From NCBI GenBank assembly GCA_029254745.1, contig JAQWWZ010000031.1, positions 46,391 to 110,390 on the forward strand: 64,000 nt of DNA. The letters are read 5' to 3'. Positions 62,357-64,000 of the stretch are shown piece after piece. The translations under genes and the position numbers were made by a program. The notes under the pieces were generated by a model. The model searched no databases, was not told the DNA's origin, and worked only from the letters and a program-made list of their open reading frames with translations. The stretch's first letter is position 1. Every line of letters begins with the position of its first letter. The DNA is from Opitutales bacterium (lineage in GTDB: Bacteria > Verrucomicrobiota > Verrucomicrobiia > Opitutales > Seribacteraceae).

Positions 62357-63315
62357 ATGTTGCTTGATGGTCATGTTCATTTTGTAGGAGACGGATGAAA
62401 CGGTAGCGAATGCTGGCTCCGGCACAGCACCCTGCTCGACCGCATTAGTAAACCTGTGGTAAAAGCCCAGGCAGGGATTTCAAAAAGAAGTAAGGATGTG
62501 GGCGTGGATCAAGCCTATGAGGAAAAACTAATCCAATTGATTGACCTGTCCTCCCTCGATGCGGTCCTTCTTTTGGCCATGGATTTTCCCTACGATCAAG
62601 AAGGAAACTGTTTAAAGCAAAAGGCTAAATTCTATGTTCCCAATGATCATGTTCTCCACCTTGACAAAAAATATGCCCAGATTCTTCCCGCCTGTTCCAT
62701 TCACCCAGGCAAAAAAGATGCCATCGGTGAACTTGAACACAGTGCAAACGCGGGTGCCAAAGTGTTAAAGATCTGCCCAACTGCCACAATGTAGACTGTT
62801 CGGATACTTCTTACCGGCCTTTCTGGGAAAAGCAGGCTAAGCTTGGTCTACCCTTCCTAGCCCACACCGGAGGTGAATTTTCTGTCCCCGTGCTCAATGC
62901 CAGCGATGCCGATCCTCGCAACCTTCGTCTCCCCCTGGAGTGCGGAGTCTCCGTCATTGCCGCCCATGAAGCTGGTAAGTCCGGACTTTGGGACCCTGAT
63001 TACACCAGGGTTCTGCTAGAGATGATGGATACATTCCCCAAGCTCTTCACCGATAATAGTGCCCTCGCGGGCCCAAACCGTTGGCGTACAATATCCGCCC
63101 TCCTCGATCCGAAAATTCAGCAACGGGTGATTCATGGTAGTGATTTCCCCATCCCATCCTGTGGCTTAGGCCCGTGGATCGGAAAACTTCTTAGTGGAGC
63201 GGATTATTTCCAATCACAAAAAATAAACAACCCCCTGGAAACGGATGTCTTCATCAAGCAAGCGATCGGGTTCAAGCAAAGCACCTTTTCCCGACTTGCG
63301 GATGTAATCAGCTAA
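62357..63315 (+). pseudogene. Amidohydrolase-family gene with in-frame stop and frameshift
   Basis: A TIM-barrel metal-dependent hydrolase of the amidohydrolase_2 type is readable across two frames. It begins 'MLLDGHVHFVGDG' (metal ligands HxH), meets TGA at 62396-62398, and continues in the same frame to 'SIHPGKKD...GAKVLKI'. Near 62775 the frame changes by -1 (ATCTG where ATCCTG is expected) and resumes as 'PNCHNVDCSDTSYRPFWEKQ', 'LAHTGG', 'VIAAHEAGKSG' and 'VIHGSDFPIPS'. The two track ORFs are fragments of it. Two independent lesions indicate a decayed gene, or sequencing errors. Confidence 0.8.
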
Positions 63316-63324
63316 TCGTTACTC

Positions 63325-63654
63325 TCATGTTGGGATTAATTTAAAGCTGTTTACCAAAGTCACCCCGACCACGATCAAGAACAGCCCAACAATTCCTTGC
63401 CAAGGAAGAGATTCCTCAAACAGGAAATAACTTACTATAGACACCAAAAAAACACCCACGCCACACCAGGTGGCATAAACAATCGTCAGTGCAATTTCCT
63501 TCACTGCAAAAGATAGAAGGATTAAAGCGAATATATAAAATACCATTAAAGATACGCTGGGGTACAATTTGGTGAAATTCTTGGAATAAGGAAGTAGCAT
63601 TGTCCCTATCACCTCACATATGATTGCACCCGCTAAATAAAGATAGCTTGTCAT
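63325..63654 (-). CDS. Small multidrug resistance (SMR) family transporter
   Basis: 109 aa with four membrane helices. The essential Glu lies in helix 1 ('YLYLAGAIICEVIGTMLL'), with the SMR motif in helix 3 ('LTIVYATWCGVGVFLVSIVSYFLF') and 'WQGIVGLFLIVVGVTLVNSF' closing. Length and layout match EmrE/SugE. Proton-driven export of cationic compounds or guanidinium is the family role; the sequence does not settle which. Converges with the amidohydrolase pseudogene. Confidence 0.92.
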   Translation of the reverse strand: MTSYLYLAGAIICEVIGTMLLPYSKNFTKLYPSVSLMVFYIFALILLSFAVKEIALTIVYATWCGVGVFLVSIVSYFLFEESLPWQGIVGLFLIVVGVTLVNSFKLIPT

Positions 63655-63702
63655 AATTTCGAAAAAACCTAAATAAGGTCAGCCCACTTCTCAAAGGAAA
63701 TA

Positions 63703-63888
63703 ATTCACTTTATTTTAAAGATCACTTTTTTCATTGCTATTGTAATTGCCAGCTGCTCACAAAAGCGGAGGACTCGGCAATCCATCGTATCACAGGGTGG
63801 GCGTCTGACTTGTCTCTTTGCTTGCTGGCCCACAGTGGATCACTACGGGCTTTCAGCCCACGCTATCACTATTTGTGTGATACAATAA
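63703..63888 (+). pseudogene. Lipoprotein-like N-terminus running into GC-rich sequence
   Basis: An open frame encodes a lipoprotein-like signal ('ILKITFFIAIVIASCSQKRR', lipobox IASC). 'AAAGGA' lies upstream at 63693-63698, but there is no ATG, GTG or TTG; only ATT at 63703 or 63712. After about 63765 the frame continues into GC-rich sequence with no protein-like character and stops at 63886. This looks like a gene whose start or body was replaced by the following repeat-like block. Confidence 0.35.
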
Positions 63889-64000
63889 TCTAGGATGCGA
63901 ACTTACGCCGGGGCTCCGCGTGCCTGGCATGGCCCTTTTGGGCTGCCGCCCCTTTGGTCCAAGCCCGCCCCGCTCCGCCTTCCCTTTCCGCCATGTCCGT
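63766..64000. repeat. GC-rich, compositionally foreign block at window edge
   Basis: Base composition changes sharply to GC-rich, most strongly from about 63900 to the end ('gccggggctccgcgtgcc', 'tgccgcccctttggtcca'). No convincing ORF is seen. TATCAC-type motifs recur (63805, 63863, with TATCAC...GTGATA as a hairpin), and GGGCTttcAGCCC is a short inverted repeat. It may be the end of a dispersed repeat or mobile element that continues outside the window. Confidence 0.45.

Noticed and set aside
62396-62398. TGA as a selenocysteine or recoded codon in the amidohydrolase
   Set aside because: A second, independent frameshift lies downstream and no SECIS-like stem was evident, so gene decay or sequence error is the simpler reading.
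1-64000. CRISPR arrays, prophage or integrase genes
   Set aside because: No regularly spaced repeats, integrase or phage structural genes were seen anywhere in the window.

Overview
The window is about 64 kb of chromosomal DNA of low to moderate GC. It most resembles a marine member of the Verrucomicrobiota, perhaps an Opitutae/Puniceicoccales-like lineage. That placement is inferred from content: an exported Cys-type sulfatase, a sialate O-acetylesterase, a ThuA-domain protein, a PQQ-propeller protein with the NWRGP signature, FabV, a Gram-negative Mla lipid-transport operon, and large exported proteins with the look of this phylum. There is no rRNA, CRISPR array, intact phage or recognisable transposase, and I found no tRNA. 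At least nine genes appear to start with TTG.

Layout. 1-2467: tig(partial)-clpP-clpX. 2475-9077: an exported subtilase, a DAO oxidase overlapping a YtqB-type methyltransferase (probable MnmL/MnmM tRNA wobble-uridine pair), FabV, a DUF721/DciA-like protein and a POT peptide transporter. 9163-11276: small unknown proteins, including an internally duplicated one and an HTH protein next to a perfect palindrome. 11277-18828: ComM, a cysteine hydrolase, then a plus-strand run (SecD-head-like lipoprotein, M23 peptidase, GT-B glycosyltransferase, TonB-like protein, RluA synthase) meeting an outer-membrane barrel. 18881-24068: a minus-strand Mla operon (permease, ATPase, MCE protein, PqiC-like lipoprotein) followed by a small membrane protein and a PQQ propeller, ending at a strong terminator. 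24105-27751: HAD phosphatase, an unknown protein, a histidine kinase whose first membrane helix lies upstream of any canonical start, and a double-receiver response regulator.

27776-41676: L,D-transpeptidase and asd with overlapping divergent starts, an HDOD protein, a MamK-like actin with a likely partner, a second RluA enzyme, hpf with terminator, coaC, leuA, recD2, small membrane and zinc-ribbon proteins, Dabb and sialate esterase. 41701-49613: an ATP-grasp-like protein, prfB (no programmed frameshift) overlapping cysH, gmhA, a CCA-adding enzyme, and a sigma-54 activator divergent from a very good -24/-12 promoter that drives an exported coiled-coil protein. 49921-64000: two large exported proteins of a DUF3352-like type, a PLA2-like lipoprotein, a YbdG-type MscS channel, ThuA, SelO, sulfatase, a zinc-ribbon membrane protein, an amidohydrolase pseudogene with two lesions, an SMR transporter, and a GC-rich block that interrupts a lipoprotein-like reading frame at the window edge.

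The best leads for undescribed biology are the MamK-like actin with its partner (30751-32483), the sigma-54 activator/promoter/exported-protein module (47056-49613), and the MnmL-MnmM pair, which appears to replace bifunctional MnmC.
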